From: Apiotrichum sp. Y4204
Taxonomy: Eukaryota; Basidiomycota; Tremellomycetes; Trichosporonales; Trichosporonaceae
DNA length: 64,000 nucleotides
Reading direction: 5' to 3'
Assembly (NCBI GenBank): GCA_025531455.1
Contig: JAMYHL010000104.1
Span: forward strand, 1 to 64,000
The notes beneath the pieces were generated by a model. The model saw only the letters and a program-made list of their open reading frames with translations. It ran no database searches and was not told the DNA's origin. Numbering within the stretch: the first letter of the stretch is position 1; each line of letters opens with the position of its first letter. The position numbers and the translations under genes were made by a program. This document shows, piece after piece, positions 1 through 11,384 of the stretch.

Positions 1-1926
1 CAGGAATGCAGGTCTGGTGATGCCGCAGCCACTGCACATGACAGAAAAGCTCTATCACTGCCACAGATCGATTCGCCCGTAGTCACCCGTAAGCCAAAAA
101 CAATGTGTGCACTCTGCAGTGGGGCCTCTAGCAGCACGCGAAACGGTGTTATCGTATCGGCATGGCCAAAATACACCCTCTGTCAATCACACAAGACCCA
201 GTGATGTCATGTGGAGGTGAAACAGTCTTCCTTGTCTGCAGATGCTGACACGGGAAGAATGATCATGCAAGTGAAAACGGATCACTTGAACAAGTGTGGA
301 GACAGTTGTGGATGCAGGTCTGGTGGTTCTGGAGCCAGCACACATGACAGAAAGGCTCTATCACTGCCACAGATCGATTCGCCCGTAGTCGCCCGTAAGC
401 CAAAAACAATGTGTGCACTCTGCAGTGGGGCCTCTAGCAGCACGCGAAACGGTATTATTGTATCGGCATGGCCAAAATACACCCTCTGTCAATCACACAA
501 GACCCAGTGATGTGATGTGGAGGTGCAACACTAGTCCTTTTCTGACTCTGCACGCGTAACGGAAAGTGATCATGTTCTCACACAGTGGTGCTTTCAGCAC
601 TGCGAAAACACTCAGGAATGCAGGTCTGGTGATGCCCCAGCCACTGCACATGACAGAAAAGCTCTATCACTGCCACAGATCGATTCGCCCGTAGTCGCCC
701 GTAAGCCAAAAACAATGTGTGCACTCTGCAGTGGGGCCTCTAGCAGCACGCGAAACGGTATTATTGTATCGGCATGGCCACAATACACCCTCTGTCAATC
801 ACACAAGACCCAGTGATGTCATGTGGAGGTGAAACATTCTTCCTTGTCTGCAGATGCTGACATGGGAAGAATGATCATGCAAGTGAAAACGGATCACTTG
901 AACAAGTGTGGAGACAGTTGTGGATGCAGGTCTGGTGGTTCTGGAGCCAGCACACATGACAGAAAGGCTCTATCACTGCCACAGATCGATTCGCCCGTAG
1001 TCGCCCGTAAGTCAAAAACAATGTGGGCACTCTGCAGTGTGGCCTCTAGCAGCACGCGAAACGGTATTATCGTATCGGCATGGCCAAAATACACCCTATG
1101 TCAATCACACAAGACCCAGTGATGTGATGTGGAGGTGCAACACTAGTCCTTTTCTGACTCTGCACGCGTAACGGAAAGTGATCATGTTCTCACACAGTGG
1201 TGCTTTCAGCACTGCGAAAACACTCAGGAATGCAGGTCTGGTGATGCCGCAGCCACTGCACATGACAGAAAAGCTCTATCACTGCCACAGATCGATTCGC
1301 CTGTAGTCGCCCGTAAGCCAAAAACAATGTGTGCACTCTGCAGTGGGGCCTCTAGCAGCACGCGAAGCGGTATTATGGTATCGGCATGGCCAAAATACAC
1401 CCCCTATCAATCACACAAGACCCAGTGATGTGATGTGGAGGTGCAACATTCTTCCTCGTCTGCAGATGCTGACTTGGGAAGAATGATCATTCAAGTGAGA
1501 ACGGATCACTTGAACAAGTGCGGGAATACTTGTGGATGCAGGTCTGGTGGTCCTGGAGCCAGCGCACATGACAGAAAAGCTCTATCACTGCCACAGATCG
1601 ATTCGCCCGTAGTCGCCCGTAAGCCAAACACAATGTGTGCACTCTGCAGTGGGGCCTCTAGCAGCACTCGAAATGGAATCATCATATCGGCATGGCCAAA
1701 ATACACCCTCTGTAAATCACACAAGACCCAGTGATGTGATGTGGAGGTTTGACACTAGTTCTTTTCTGACTCTGCAAAGCCCTATCACTGCCATGGATCA
1801 ATTGGCCTGTAATTGCCCGCAAGCCAAAAACACTACTTGCACTCTGCAGCGCGCCCTCCAATAGTGGGCGAAACAGCATTGTAGTATAGGCATGGCCAAA
1901 ATACAGTGTCTGCCAATCACAGAACC
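1..1926. repeat. 612-bp tandem satellite built of two 306-bp monomers
   Basis: The same sequence recurs at positions 1, 613 and 1225, giving a 612-bp period. Within each period two related halves are offset by 306 bp: the word starting TCACTGCCACAGATCGATTC lies at 55, 361, 667, 973, 1279 and 1585. A seventh, diverged and shortened copy follows at about 1785-1926. Halves of the same type are nearly identical between periods, while the two half types differ more, which is a higher-order (dimer) organisation. The array runs off the left edge, so its true length is unknown. GTG-initiated open frames of 99 codons recur in the B half, but they lack an ATG and I see no protein family in them, so I read them as by-products of the repeat. 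Confidence 0.95.
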
Positions 1927-2824
1927 GTGCAACATTCCCCCTCGTCAGCATTTGATCCTACACGTTCAGCTGTATAAATGTGATGCCGGTCGGTATCGGA
2001 ACACAGATGGGAACTAACTACACATGTCAAGCAGGTGGCAGAAACACCGTAAGAGTTTCACGCAGTGTTACACGCCGCTCTGGTCATTGCTAACTCTAGG
2101 TTTTATCTCCTTTGCTCAACATGCGGCACATACGCTGTTGGGAGGCTCTCTATTTGAAAACTGCCAGGACAATGAATGTCACAAAGAGTTTCGCATCTTG
2201 CGAGAATGGCCACCTCAGCATTAGTCCCATTGACTGCCCGCTCAGGACTCACGCGTGTCTCCACTGGCACTGGTGTGTCTCTAACAGCCGCTAACTGTAC
2301 CTGTGGGACCGTTTCGCTGGTTGGAACACTGCGGACCTCCTTGCCACACGACCATACTGCACGTGGGACTTGTGACAGATGTGTCCTGAAAGTGCAGGAG
2401 AGTGAAGAGATGGAAAACAAAGTGGCCGAAAACGTCAGTGTGGAAGTTAGTGTCACGGTGGCACCATCACTCATCTGGAGACCGCTACAACCCTCAGTGG
2501 ATCGAACACATAACACCGCTTCTCGTCCAGCCAATGCCCGCAGCCTGTACCTCTCAGTAAGTTGCAGCGGAGACGCGGCGCTGTGGTATTTCCGCTCTAT
2601 TCTCGTGCAACTCCGCCTTTCATAAATCGCTAAGGGACTGTATGAATACCAATACAAAGCGGTTGCACATAAGTTGCGTCAGATATCAAACCCCATGACG
2701 AGTTGCGAATCGATTGGGACGAACTCAGCGTCACAAGCTCGTACAGTACAGTCGCAACCCCACTACTGAGATGGAGCAAGACAACTGTGGCGGACTGTCG
2801 CTTTGCTCTGCGGACCAAGGTGCT
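1927..2824. other. No supported gene
   Basis: Long frames overlap on both strands (about 2103-2657 minus and 2176-2625 plus), but neither shows a domain, and the minus one has no ATG near its beginning. A TATAAA-like word follows the satellite at about 1972. I see nothing else I can support. Confidence 0.5.
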
Positions 2825-3120
2825 TGATGGACGTTTCCAACTTAACGGACGTTTCCAGCCCAACAGACGGACCTGCTTAACGGACATTTCTCTGATGCAA
2901 AGCCTAACGGACATCTCACCTTACGGGCGGCGGCATGTTTACTTGACGGGCATGACTGCTGAACACCCATGTCTCCTCAACGGACATGGTCGCTCACTGC
3001 TCCGCGTCACACCCTCTGCCTAACGGACATTCTCAGCTTAGCGGACATTCTTTGGTCAACGGACATGTTCGCTTCACGGACTTGTCTGCTTAACGAACTG
3101 ATCCACTCAACAGACTTTCT
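2825..3120. repeat. Decayed ~17-bp minisatellite, consensus YTTAACGGACAT
   Basis: About thirteen variants of CTTAACGGACAT occur here, for example near 2843, 2876, 2904, 2977, 3019, 3036, 3054 and 3088. Many are spaced 15-20 bp apart, with some larger gaps that look like lost or mutated units. The copies differ by one to four substitutions each, so the array is old. Confidence 0.7.
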
Positions 3121-4116
3121 TTGTTTAAGGGGCCGCACAGGGATTGTGTGCGACGAAGTGCAGGAGTGACCGCATTCATGAAGTATGTTACGGGCCCGAA
3201 ATGCCTCCCTGTCGGTGTGCGTCGCAAGCGGCTGTTCTCACTAGAATCGCGATTCGTCAAAGCCCTCCTTGACCCTGCGCTACCGCCAAAGAAAAATGTG
3301 TTCAAATGAGTCAAAACCGTCAGAAGGCTACGCCAGTATCAGGTCCCCAACCGATCAGATCTCCAACCGAGCGATGGAAGCCTGATGAACCGTTAAATAC
3401 GTGACAAAGTGTGATTGAACGGGGTTTGCCTGAGAGCTGACCCCAAATCGACGCCGACGCGTTTGCCTGCCCCGATAAGGAATAATTCGAGTGTATTATT
3501 TTATGTGAACGTCATCAACGTCCTGGCTCAGCCGAATGCTGCGTCCCCTGCGTTTCGAACCTTTTCTTTGTCAACGGCAGTGTTTCGCGATTGGAACCTC
3601 ATACCACGCCCTCGGCTGTCCTCTATCGCGACTACAGCCTTAGGTGCTTTGTCCAGATACCCGCATTCTTGTGCCCGACGCCGACTTTGTCACTTTAAAC
3701 GTAAGCCCAAACTGTCACTGAGGTCCCCTTTTCAATATAGTCAACAGCCGCACACCGCCGTTGCAGGCCTCAGGAAGCAAAGAGGTGCGCTGCGAGTGTG
3801 AGCCTTGCTGATATGCGCGTCGACACGGAGCTGTGATCAAAGGACCCCACACATCAGGGCTTACCGACGGATGCTGGACTAAACATACCGGAAGGCATTC
3901 GATGCCGCAGGCCCGAGAGTAGTGAAAGGGAACTGCACCCTGTGGATCCCTTGATCAGCTTTCAGGTCTCATCGGTTTAACAGGCACTGTTTTGCCGGGC
4001 AAGTGCAGCTTGTAGCGTCGCCGAAAAGAAAGCTCAGTACATACAGCCACAGCTAACCATGAACCCAAACCCCTGCGGATCTGAGGATGTGCCTTCCCTT
4101 CCATTTCCTACATCGC
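3121..4116. other. No supported gene
   Basis: Short frames occur on both strands (for example 3415-3801 plus, starting with GTG), but none has an ATG in a good place, a splice pattern or a recognisable domain. The last part is probably the 3' flank of the minus-strand gene that ends at 4117. Confidence 0.4.
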
Positions 4117-5217
4117 CTAGTCCGATTGCTGCTTTGCAGACGCGAAAAGATGGACGTACCAGTCGCCGGGATTGAGGCCCATTGCTGGCGCAAAGTTGAG
4201 TGAGAGGAAGCGGGCCGCAGCGACGCCGGCACGAGGGAGGAGGGTAAGTGCAGTCTTGACGCGTGTATCAGTCTGGCTCTCGTTGTCACTAATAATCACC
4301 GCTGCATCCTCCTGGCTCTCCTCGCCTTGTCGCCGCCGCAGTTCGGCCTCGAGTCTCGAGAGTAGTAGGAGCTGTCCGCGCACAGCTACGGCCGTCTCCC
4401 ACTGCGGCATAACCCAAGTGCGACTGCATGCCACCCTGCCCTTTCCACACGACAGGCAGCGCGTGTTCGGGCCGCCAACGCAGGCGATATTGTGTTGTCG
4501 GCAACGAATGCATGCTTGCAGACCGGCCTTATCACGAGTGCGTCGAAGTCGGCGCAGCCGTGCGCGTGTCGCATCGTTGATAGGGGGCGCAGTCGTCTGG
4601 ATGAGGGCAATCTCGAACTCTTTTGGGTTGAACTCGCCGTAAGAGATCGGAACGTTGAGTGGCGGCGACGGTTTATGCGTGGACGCACAGCTGGATGGCC
4701 CAACACCAAAGCTGTAGGCTGAGGACTGTAATGAGAGCAGATCGTGACCGTCGTATTCCCTGCCTTCCCCATTGTATTCCCAGCCTTCTGGGATGTGATC
4801 CCAGCCCCGCCCGCGCTTGCCTCCCCATCCAGATCCGTCTGCGTCGTCATGCATTGGATCGACGCATCGAGCAGCGTCGGGGGTGAGAACATCGTGGGGT
4901 GATTCGGTGAGAATGGGCTGTGCACAAGGGGGCGGAGTCTGAGGGGTGCACAGGGAAGGTCCCATGTCGATATCAATGTCGATGGCGATGCCATTGGCGA
5001 CATCGTGTTCCTCTTGAAGCTCGCCGTCAATGTTTAGTTTGTCGTGAATGTCCGCGTTCTCATCGGAGGTGCTCCTCGTGGCAGGTGGTGGGGCCGGACG
5101 GCACGCTAATGGAATGCGACCAAAGCGAGCGAGCATGTCGGCCTTGATGCGTGCGGCCTCAATGTTCAGCGCAAGCGCGTCCCGTGCGAGGATGGGCGTG
5201 GACGGGAGTAAGGCCAT
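4117..5217 (-). CDS. Zn2Cys6-like cluster protein, 366 aa, unknown role
   Basis: This is a single-exon gene. I place the start at the ATG at 5217 because a CA- and CT-rich leader typical of fungal 5' UTRs precedes it; the frame is open further upstream but low in complexity. Residues 236-264 carry C-x2-C-x6-C-x7-C-x2-C-x6-C (Cys236, 239, 246, 254, 257, 264), which fits the spacing of fungal Zn(II)2Cys6 binuclear clusters. An Arg-rich stretch (about 218-230) precedes it and an Arg/Glu helix-like stretch follows. Known Zn2Cys6 regulators usually carry the cluster near the N-terminus, whereas here it sits two thirds along, after an acidic, Pro-rich region (about 50-190). No fungal-specific transcription factor middle domain is visible. 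A DNA-binding regulator is the natural inference, but a structural zinc protein is possible. The next gene upstream, on the same strand, also has a six-Cys cluster. Confidence 0.75.
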   Translation of the reverse strand: MALLPSTPILARDALALNIEAARIKADMLARFGRIPLACRPAPPPATRSTSDENADIHDKLNIDGELQEEHDVANGIAIDIDIDMGPSLCTPQTPPPCAQPILTESPHDVLTPDAARCVDPMHDDADGSGWGGKRGRGWDHIPEGWEYNGEGREYDGHDLLSLQSSAYSFGVGPSSCASTHKPSPPLNVPISYGEFNPKEFEIALIQTTAPPINDATRARLRRLRRTRDKAGLQACIRCRQHNIACVGGPNTRCLSCGKGRVACSRTWVMPQWETAVAVRGQLLLLSRLEAELRRRQGEESQEDAAVIISDNESQTDTRVKTALTLLPRAGVAAARFLSLNFAPAMGLNPGDWYVHLFASAKQQSD

Positions 5218-5838
5218 TGCGAGATGGGTGGTGAATGGAAGCCGCTGTTTGGTGTGGTGTCTGGTGTTGTGCTTGATGTTGATGTTGATGATGAGAATGA
5301 GAAATGAGAAATGAGAGAAACAAGAATCAGAAATGAGAAATGAGCAAACCTGAGGAAAGGGGGGAAGGAAGAGTGAAAACAGCAACGACGCGTCCAGACG
5401 CGTCCAGACACGACGATGACGCGTTGTTTGCCCCCCCCCCCCGACGCTAGACGCTGACGCGTCGACACGTGGGGCTATATCCAGACATCCGCGCATCAGA
5501 GATCCTGATGATGTCACCGTTTTCCCCGATTTTGCCCCTGGACATGGCATCGGGGCATCTGGGCATCGCAAGCCCATTCGATGCATTTGAACAATGATGC
5601 GGGCCACTAGTGACTTGACCATGAATCACACGTCTGTCGTCAGATGTCAAGTACATACACACATCCATTTGTTGGCTGCACATCTATTCTACAGGTCTAT
5701 CAGCGCATCACACTCTCTCACATCCATTCGCCGTGTCCGTCCGATCCGCACTCTATTATCGAGCGTTGTCTGCTGTCAGTGCACTGGTTTACCAAACGGC
5801 TTTCACGCTCTCACTACACTTACCCGTGATCCTATCAC
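5218..5838. other. Intergenic region with promoter of the 4117-5217 gene
   Basis: The part next to 5217 is a CT/CA-rich leader when read on the minus strand. At 5389-5412 ACGCGTCCAG is repeated head to tail. A run of 14 C lies at about 5428-5441. No further gene is visible before the stop of the next minus-strand gene at 5839. Confidence 0.5.
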
Positions 5839-6663
5839 TCATTCAACATCGTCATCATTGCCACTCCCAAACTCAATAGCCCGAAGCATTGCTGCTGTCG
5901 TGCCTGCGGTGGCCGCGATCATCGCCAACAGCTCGTCGTCTGAGAGTCCCTCGAGGTCGAGATCATCCGCGCCCAACGTCCCCATCGTATGTGGGTTTCG
6001 CTTCTTCCACCCTACCTGAGCTGTGCCAAAGTGAACGGCCCCGTTGTGAAACGCCGCTGCGGGATCGTACCACACTGAACGGTACAACTGCAGTCCTGCG
6101 TCGAACGCGTGCCGCATCTCCCCCTGCGAGTCGTGGAATGCTGCGAGTACGCTCCCAAACCCATCAATGGCCGTCTTGAGGTAGTCGCGCCCAATCATAT
6201 CGTTGCCGATGCTGCACGCTACCCGGTCCCGGCGGCATTGGTTACACCGTGTCCTGTCCGGTGTTTTGTCGTTCTGCGCACTGTGCTTAGGGTCGTATCC
6301 GAACTCCAGCCATTTTCCGTCCCATTGCGTGGTGAACGCGACAAAACAGGGGTACTCCAGCTGGCGACAGCGCTCGCACGGGTCGTTGAGCTCCACGACG
6401 TTGCCAAACGCCGCTGCCTCTTTCTTCTGTCAGCTTGTTCCAGCAGCTTTGATCACCTTCTCCTCGTGGATGATGTGCGCCCGCGAGTCACGATACCCAA
6501 CCTTCTGTGCGAGGAGGGCTGAGCGTGGAGCCCGCGGTTTTGAGGGTGGCTTGGGCGGGCAGCCGCGGGCAATGGCTTTCTGCCAGCTCGGGTAGGTGTA
6601 GATGGGTGATGAGAAATGGGAGGACCCAGGGGAGATGTTTGTGGTGGTTGAGGGAGTTGACAT
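5839..6663 (-). CDS. Two-exon protein with long-loop Zn2Cys6-like cluster, ~261 aa
   Basis: Exon 1 is 6457-6663 (ATG at 6663) and exon 2 is about 5839-6417. The proposed intron (6418-6456, 39 nt) has a GTGATC donor, a CTGAC branch site and an AG acceptor, and joins the frames in phase 0; an acceptor nine bases earlier keeps the same frame. Residues 83-93 hold C-x2-C-x6-C and residues 127-137 hold C-x2-C-x6-C. Both halves are canonical for a Zn(II)2Cys6 cluster, but they are separated by 33 residues instead of the usual 5-12 or so. Both this protein and its neighbour at 4117-5217 end the cluster with the residues RVACS, which suggests a shared family. The C-terminus is acidic. A DNA-binding role is inferred only from the cysteine pattern. 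Confidence 0.72.
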
Positions 6664-7109
6664 CGTTACTGTGAGTGAAACGGCCAGATGAATCGGCTCG
6701 AAGCGGGGTGGGAACTGATGTAGCAATGTCCTGGTCGATCGGTCGAGCTCTAGCGCATGAGGTGGTGAATTTGTTCTCCCACGTTGTGAGGATGGATGGA
6801 TACTGATAACGAGATGGATACGAGGACGATGATGATGATGATGATGATGACCGCAATGAGCTCGAGAGACCGATAATGGGTGGGGTGGGATGGGGTGACG
6901 AAATCTGACTCGAGTTGACTGGACACACACAAGAACACACACAAGAACACACACATTGTCCGCCGATCCTCCACCTCTGCAACACTCACTTTTACAACTC
7001 GTCTCTCCTGACATTCACATTCACATTCACTCATCCATTCATCCATCCATCCATCCATCCATCCGTTCTCTCACGGCACCCTCGGCCCAACGTTGCGTGG
7101 GACTGTGCA
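6664..7109. promoter_or_regulatory. Divergent promoter region with microsatellites
   Basis: This lies between a minus-strand gene (start 6663) and a plus-strand gene. It holds a GATGATG run (about 6826-6850), an ACACACAAGA triplication (about 6924-6955), an ACATTC triplication (about 7011-7030) and a CATC run (about 7033-7063). No TATA box or factor site stands out. Confidence 0.45.
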
Positions 7110-9213
7110 CCCAACGTACCTGTGTCTGCAGTCTTTGTCGGTTCACCCCTGAGAAACTGTGCTTACGACAGAACCTTCAAGACAAGTTCCCCGTCGACCT
7201 TCTCGATTGTCCACGGATCATTGTGCAAGGCATTGAAAAATCGATTGCCTCGTATGTCTGAACAACCCGATTAGTCGTATCGCTCTGCTAACTCTTATCA
7301 GCACAAGTATCTGTGCCATCGTCGACCTCTCTGTCGTCAGCGAAGGAGACGGGAACAACATCTATTTCTGGTCGCTGTCGCCGGCCCATCCACAGCGTCA
7401 ACCTCTTCCCCTCCACTCTGCCCGGTTTGCAGAGCCGAGCTCGCAGCTCAGCCCGTCGTGATCCAGTGCACTCGCCGTGGTCCGGTCGTTCTCTACAATG
7501 ATGCGTGACCTATCTCCCATTTCTTCCTCTCCAGCGAGCTTACCACGCCGGATGCCACCACGTGAGTCATCTCCGATGTTAATCTGACAACAGCTCCAAG
7601 ACCACATGCTCCCCGACCAGTGCCAGGGCCGAGCTCGAGATCAATGGAGCAGCAGTTTCGACAGTTTGTTACCGACCACGAGACGCTGAGAAAGGAGCTG
7701 GAGGATGCAGCTGCTGAACTCGCTGCCGAGAGACTGGCGAAAGAGAGTCTTGAGAAGGACCTCGAGGACATGAAGCGCGACAGGAAGGAACATCGACGCA
7801 AATATAACAGCCTCAAGAATACCTACCGAACCGACTTCGAGGACTACGAGAAGAACCTCGCTGCTGTAAAGGAAGATACTGCGCAACAAATATATGCACT
7901 CGGCCAGAACGCAAATGCGGAACGCACGGAGCTGAGAGCACGACATGCAGCAGAGATTCGCCAGTTGCAGCAACAACTAGGCGCCGCAAATGACAAGATC
8001 AAGGGTCAATCGGTGGCAATGGCAGCCATGCAGCGGCAGCACGATACGCTTGTCGTGCAATATGACGATCAAGGACAGAAGCTGAAAGACTCCACCCTCG
8101 ACCTTGATCGTGCCAAGAGAGCAATATCAGCGGCTGCCGAGCGGCAACAAGAGATGGAACAGCGTCATGCGGCGCAGCTCAACGCCCTCCAGACGCAGCG
8201 TGATACCAAGATCAAGGATATGAAGCTACAACACGAGAAAGCTGTGGCGGCACTGCGTGATGACAGGACCGCTCTCGAAACCGATAAAGCAGGCTTGCAG
8301 ACCACCGTCACTGAAGCAAAGGCAAATGCAAGAAGACTGCAAGTTGAGATCGACAAGGCAGCCAAGAACATCGAGGCCTCGACCGCGCGGATTACTGAGC
8401 TCGAGGAGCAGAGAGGGCACACCGAGACTGAGGTCAATCGTTTGAAGAGCGACCTCACCAAGACTGAAAGCAGCCGTGCCCAAGCTGAGATCAAGATTCA
8501 ACGTCTCGAGGGTGAACTCGCTACCGCCCGGACTGAGAGGGATACGCGTGGCTCCACGAATATGATCCTGCAGGCCGAGATCACCGCGCTGCGCCGCGAG
8601 GTGGAGGACGCACCAAAGGAATGCTACCGTCACGGCCGAGCACCATCAACTGACCGCGACTCATACCGTCCTTCAAAGCACCCAAGAATGCCTGGCAGCA
8701 GCATTCGACCACCTCAGCGAGGAACACCAAATCCTGACCAACGACTACGCCGCCCTCGAAGCCAACTCCAACGAGATCTTCGCCATCCTGGGCGAGATGC
8801 TCGCGTACCAGGAGCACGAGACCGCCGATGCCGTGGAACGACTGAAACAAGCCCGCACTGATCATTACAACGAGCTGGCCGATGCCGAATGCAGGGCGTA
8901 CCAAGCGCAGATGGACAAGCAGAGCGTCAAAGAGGCACGCGACTACTTCGCCAATGTTCAGACTTCAATTCTGGCCCTCGAAGCAAATGCGAAGAGTCTC
9001 AAGAAAGAGATTGCTGCCAGAGGTCAGTTGCCAAGACATGGTATGCCAAACACAATGACCATCGGCAACGACATCAAGATTGACCAGGCCCCGCCGGCTC
9101 GACTTGCAACTCATGCTCCTCACCGCACAGGACAGCTCAAACGCCGTCGCGATGGGTCGCATGAGATGGGTCTGGACGAGAATGCGTCGCGCGTGAGGGT
9201 AAAGAAATATTAG
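7110..9213 (+). pseudogene. RING-finger / coiled-coil gene, apparently broken by frameshifts
   Basis: From the ATG at 7644 about 325 codons form a near-continuous coiled coil rich in Glu, Gln, Lys, Arg and Ala. At about 8618 the coiled coil moves to another frame and continues to the TAG at 9213; one extra G in an AAGG at 8616-8619 accounts for the shift. Upstream, RING-like pieces lie in different frames: CVCSLC near 7120-7137, HGSLCKALKNRLP near 7212-7250, and LCPVCRAEL near 7416-7442. Between them are good splice signals: an intron at 7252-7301 (GTATGT, CTAAC, CAG) and others near 7505-7534 and 7562-7600. Read together this is the layout of a RING E3-like protein followed by a long coiled coil. 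In the HGSLC piece a Leu replaces one expected zinc ligand. Either the gene is decayed or the assembly carries indels; function is unproven. Confidence 0.6.
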
Positions 9214-10158
9214 TACACCGCATTCCGACTTGTTGCTTGTTTCATTGTATCCACATGTACTGTCTTGATGGATCGAGTTTCGGTGCTCTCGGGCAACTCC
9301 GGGATATTGGGGACCCGCACACGCTGAGCATGGGACGACGGAGGCGGCGATAACCGCCTTTTGTCCGGTCCGTTCGGTCCGCCGGTCAGTTGCCCACAGT
9401 AGCCACGTAGGAGCCACGTGTTGTATTCCATGCGACGCGCGCAACACGCGCACGCGTGACGTCATCGACGTCATACCTCATCCCCCTCGGACAGCCATTG
9501 AGCTGTGTTCCGACCTCGCACACCGCTGACCACCACATAACAGTTCTATTCGAACACTACTCTCTTCTGTTTGTCCTTGTTCTTCACCATTGTCACCTCT
9601 TTCCCGGGTGTCCCATCAATATCAATCCAGTCTCTTCTGCCATATGGCTCTGGTCGCGCAGCCAGCCCCGGTACAGGGTCGCCAACTTGCTGTTGTGCAG
9701 AGGCCTCGGCAATCGTTGGACGCACGATGGTGTTTGTCCTGTCTTTAAGCCAATCGTCTGATACTGACATATCCACAAAAATCGATGCAGAAAGAATAAG
9801 GACATAACATAACACTTCACTGCGTTCAGTATCGACTACCGTGATCGGTTGTCCCTCTTGGTTGCGTGCGTAACGGGGCGTAACACTCTATTGACGTCAT
9901 TCCGATGAGCCATACTGTACCGTTGACGCATGCCGCGGCAGTCCGACTGGGCTTCAATGCCTCTGCACCACAAACTGACCACGAATGCCGGCCGCGTCCG
10001 CCAAACACTCCACAAGTGTGGTTCCCTGCCCTGCGCAATTGAGAGTCGCTCACAGAACTTCATGAACCCTTCAAAACAGGCGCTGACTCCTTTTGTGGGG
10101 CATATAAGTATGCTCAGTGGAATCTCGGCCGTCACACCTTCTGTCTGAAATCCCGTTC
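9214..10158 (+). promoter_or_regulatory. Upstream region of the amidohydrolase: CRE-like sites and TATA box
   Basis: TGACGTCA, the full CRE/ATF palindrome recognised by bZIP factors, occurs at 9457-9464 and again at 9892-9899. A half-variant CGACGTCA is at 9466-9473, and a CACGTG box lies at about 9415-9420. A TATAAG word at 10103-10108 sits 56 bp before the ATG of the amidohydrolase gene. Regulation by bZIP factors is inferred from the sites only. No gene is seen in this interval. Confidence 0.5.
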
Positions 10159-11277
10159 ATGATGGAACCCAATCGTATCGACACCCATGTCCATGTCATT
10201 CCGGTAAGTGCGCGCCAATGTCGAAGGAGGCAGGGAGCTTGTCAACTAACGTCAGCCTTCGTTCAAGGCAGCCATCGAGAAGCACGGGGATCCGTCTGGT
10301 TGGCCCCTTCCAGAATGGTCCCTTGATTCAGCAGTAGACGCGGCCGACAAACTGGGCGTGCGCGTTGGGGTTCTATCTGTCACCGCGCCTGGCCCAGCAA
10401 TTGTTGGTGCAGGCCAAGAAGGTCGCAATCTCGCCCGTAAATGTAACGACGAGGTGGCCGACCTTGTGGCCCAACGTCCAGGGCGCTTTGCTTTCTTTGG
10501 CTCGCTTCCCGACATGCGCGACATCGAAGGTACTCTATCTGAGATCGATCACATAATGGAGAAGCTAAAGGCACCTGGAGTCGTCATGATGACCTCATAC
10601 GGAGACAAGTATGTGTGTCTCCGGGTAGGTGCTGATCGTAGACTCCTTGGCGACAAGACCTTCGCCCCAATATGGGACAAGCTCGACTCTTACTCTGCGG
10701 TTATCTTTGTTCATCCCAGCTCGGTAGACATCGCGCCAAAGCTCATCGCGGACATGCCGCAGCCTATCATCGATTACCCGCAGGCGACCACGCGATCGGG
10801 TGCCTCTCTCATCATCTCGCGAACGGTACATGCCGGTCGGAAATTCAAGGTTATTTTGTCGCACGCGGGGGGCACCCTGCCTTTCCTTGTCGACCGTCTC
10901 GGTATGGCCGCTGCCATGCTGCCAGGTGATGATCTGACACGCGACGAAATGTAAGCGCCCAGTTGACCCCACTCCGCCTAACCTACTCAAGAGATGACGC
11001 GTTTCGCTGCTTGTACTTTGACCTCGCGCTGAGCACCACCACAACGGCCCTCACGGCCCTACTGGAACTGACTACTCCGGACAAAGTGCTCTTTGGATCA
11101 GACTTTCCCTACGCTCCATTTGACGAGTCAATGAGGCAGACCAAGCGGCTCGATGAAAATCTCCTTCAAGAGCGCTTCCATGCGCTACGCGGCGTCAACA
11201 ACCGGAATGCAGAAGCCTTATTCTCAGGTGGCGTGCATGGAATGCTGGGAAGAATGGGACTAGCACGCGCCGGGTAG
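10159..11277 (+). CDS. ACMSD-type metal-dependent amidohydrolase / decarboxylase, 330 aa
   Basis: Four exons (10159-10203, 10256-10608, 10642-10950, 10992-11277) join into 331 codons with the stop. The introns are 52, 33 and 41 nt, with donors GTAAGT, GTATGT and GTAAGC, and CTAAC branch sites in the first and third. The N-terminus has the HxH metal motif (His10, His12), followed by FVHP (His157), SHAGG (His207) and FGSDFP (Asp273). These are the zinc ligands and the family signature of the amidohydrolase-2 / aminocarboxymuconate-semialdehyde decarboxylase superfamily. Members decarboxylate small aromatic or muconate acids in the cytosol; fungal relatives include 6-methylsalicylate decarboxylases. 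Which acid this one uses cannot be read from the sequence. Length is normal for the family and all key residues are present, so it is probably active. The ATG at 10162, one codon downstream, is an equivalent start. Confidence 0.9.
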
Positions 11278-11384
11278 TAATGATACTGTCATGGGCGAGC
11301 CGATGCATTCCATGACCTGACCTGGGTGGTTGGCCTCTGACGTATCCAGCCCTGTATTTGGGACATCATACATTCTCACACTGA

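Noticed and set aside
211..1734. Three 99-codon frames repeated in the satellite
   Set aside because: They start with GTG, follow the 612-bp period and differ at amino-acid level without any sign of purifying selection. No family fits.
2103..2657. 184-codon minus-strand frame
   Set aside because: It overlaps an equally long plus-strand frame, has no ATG near its start and no domain.
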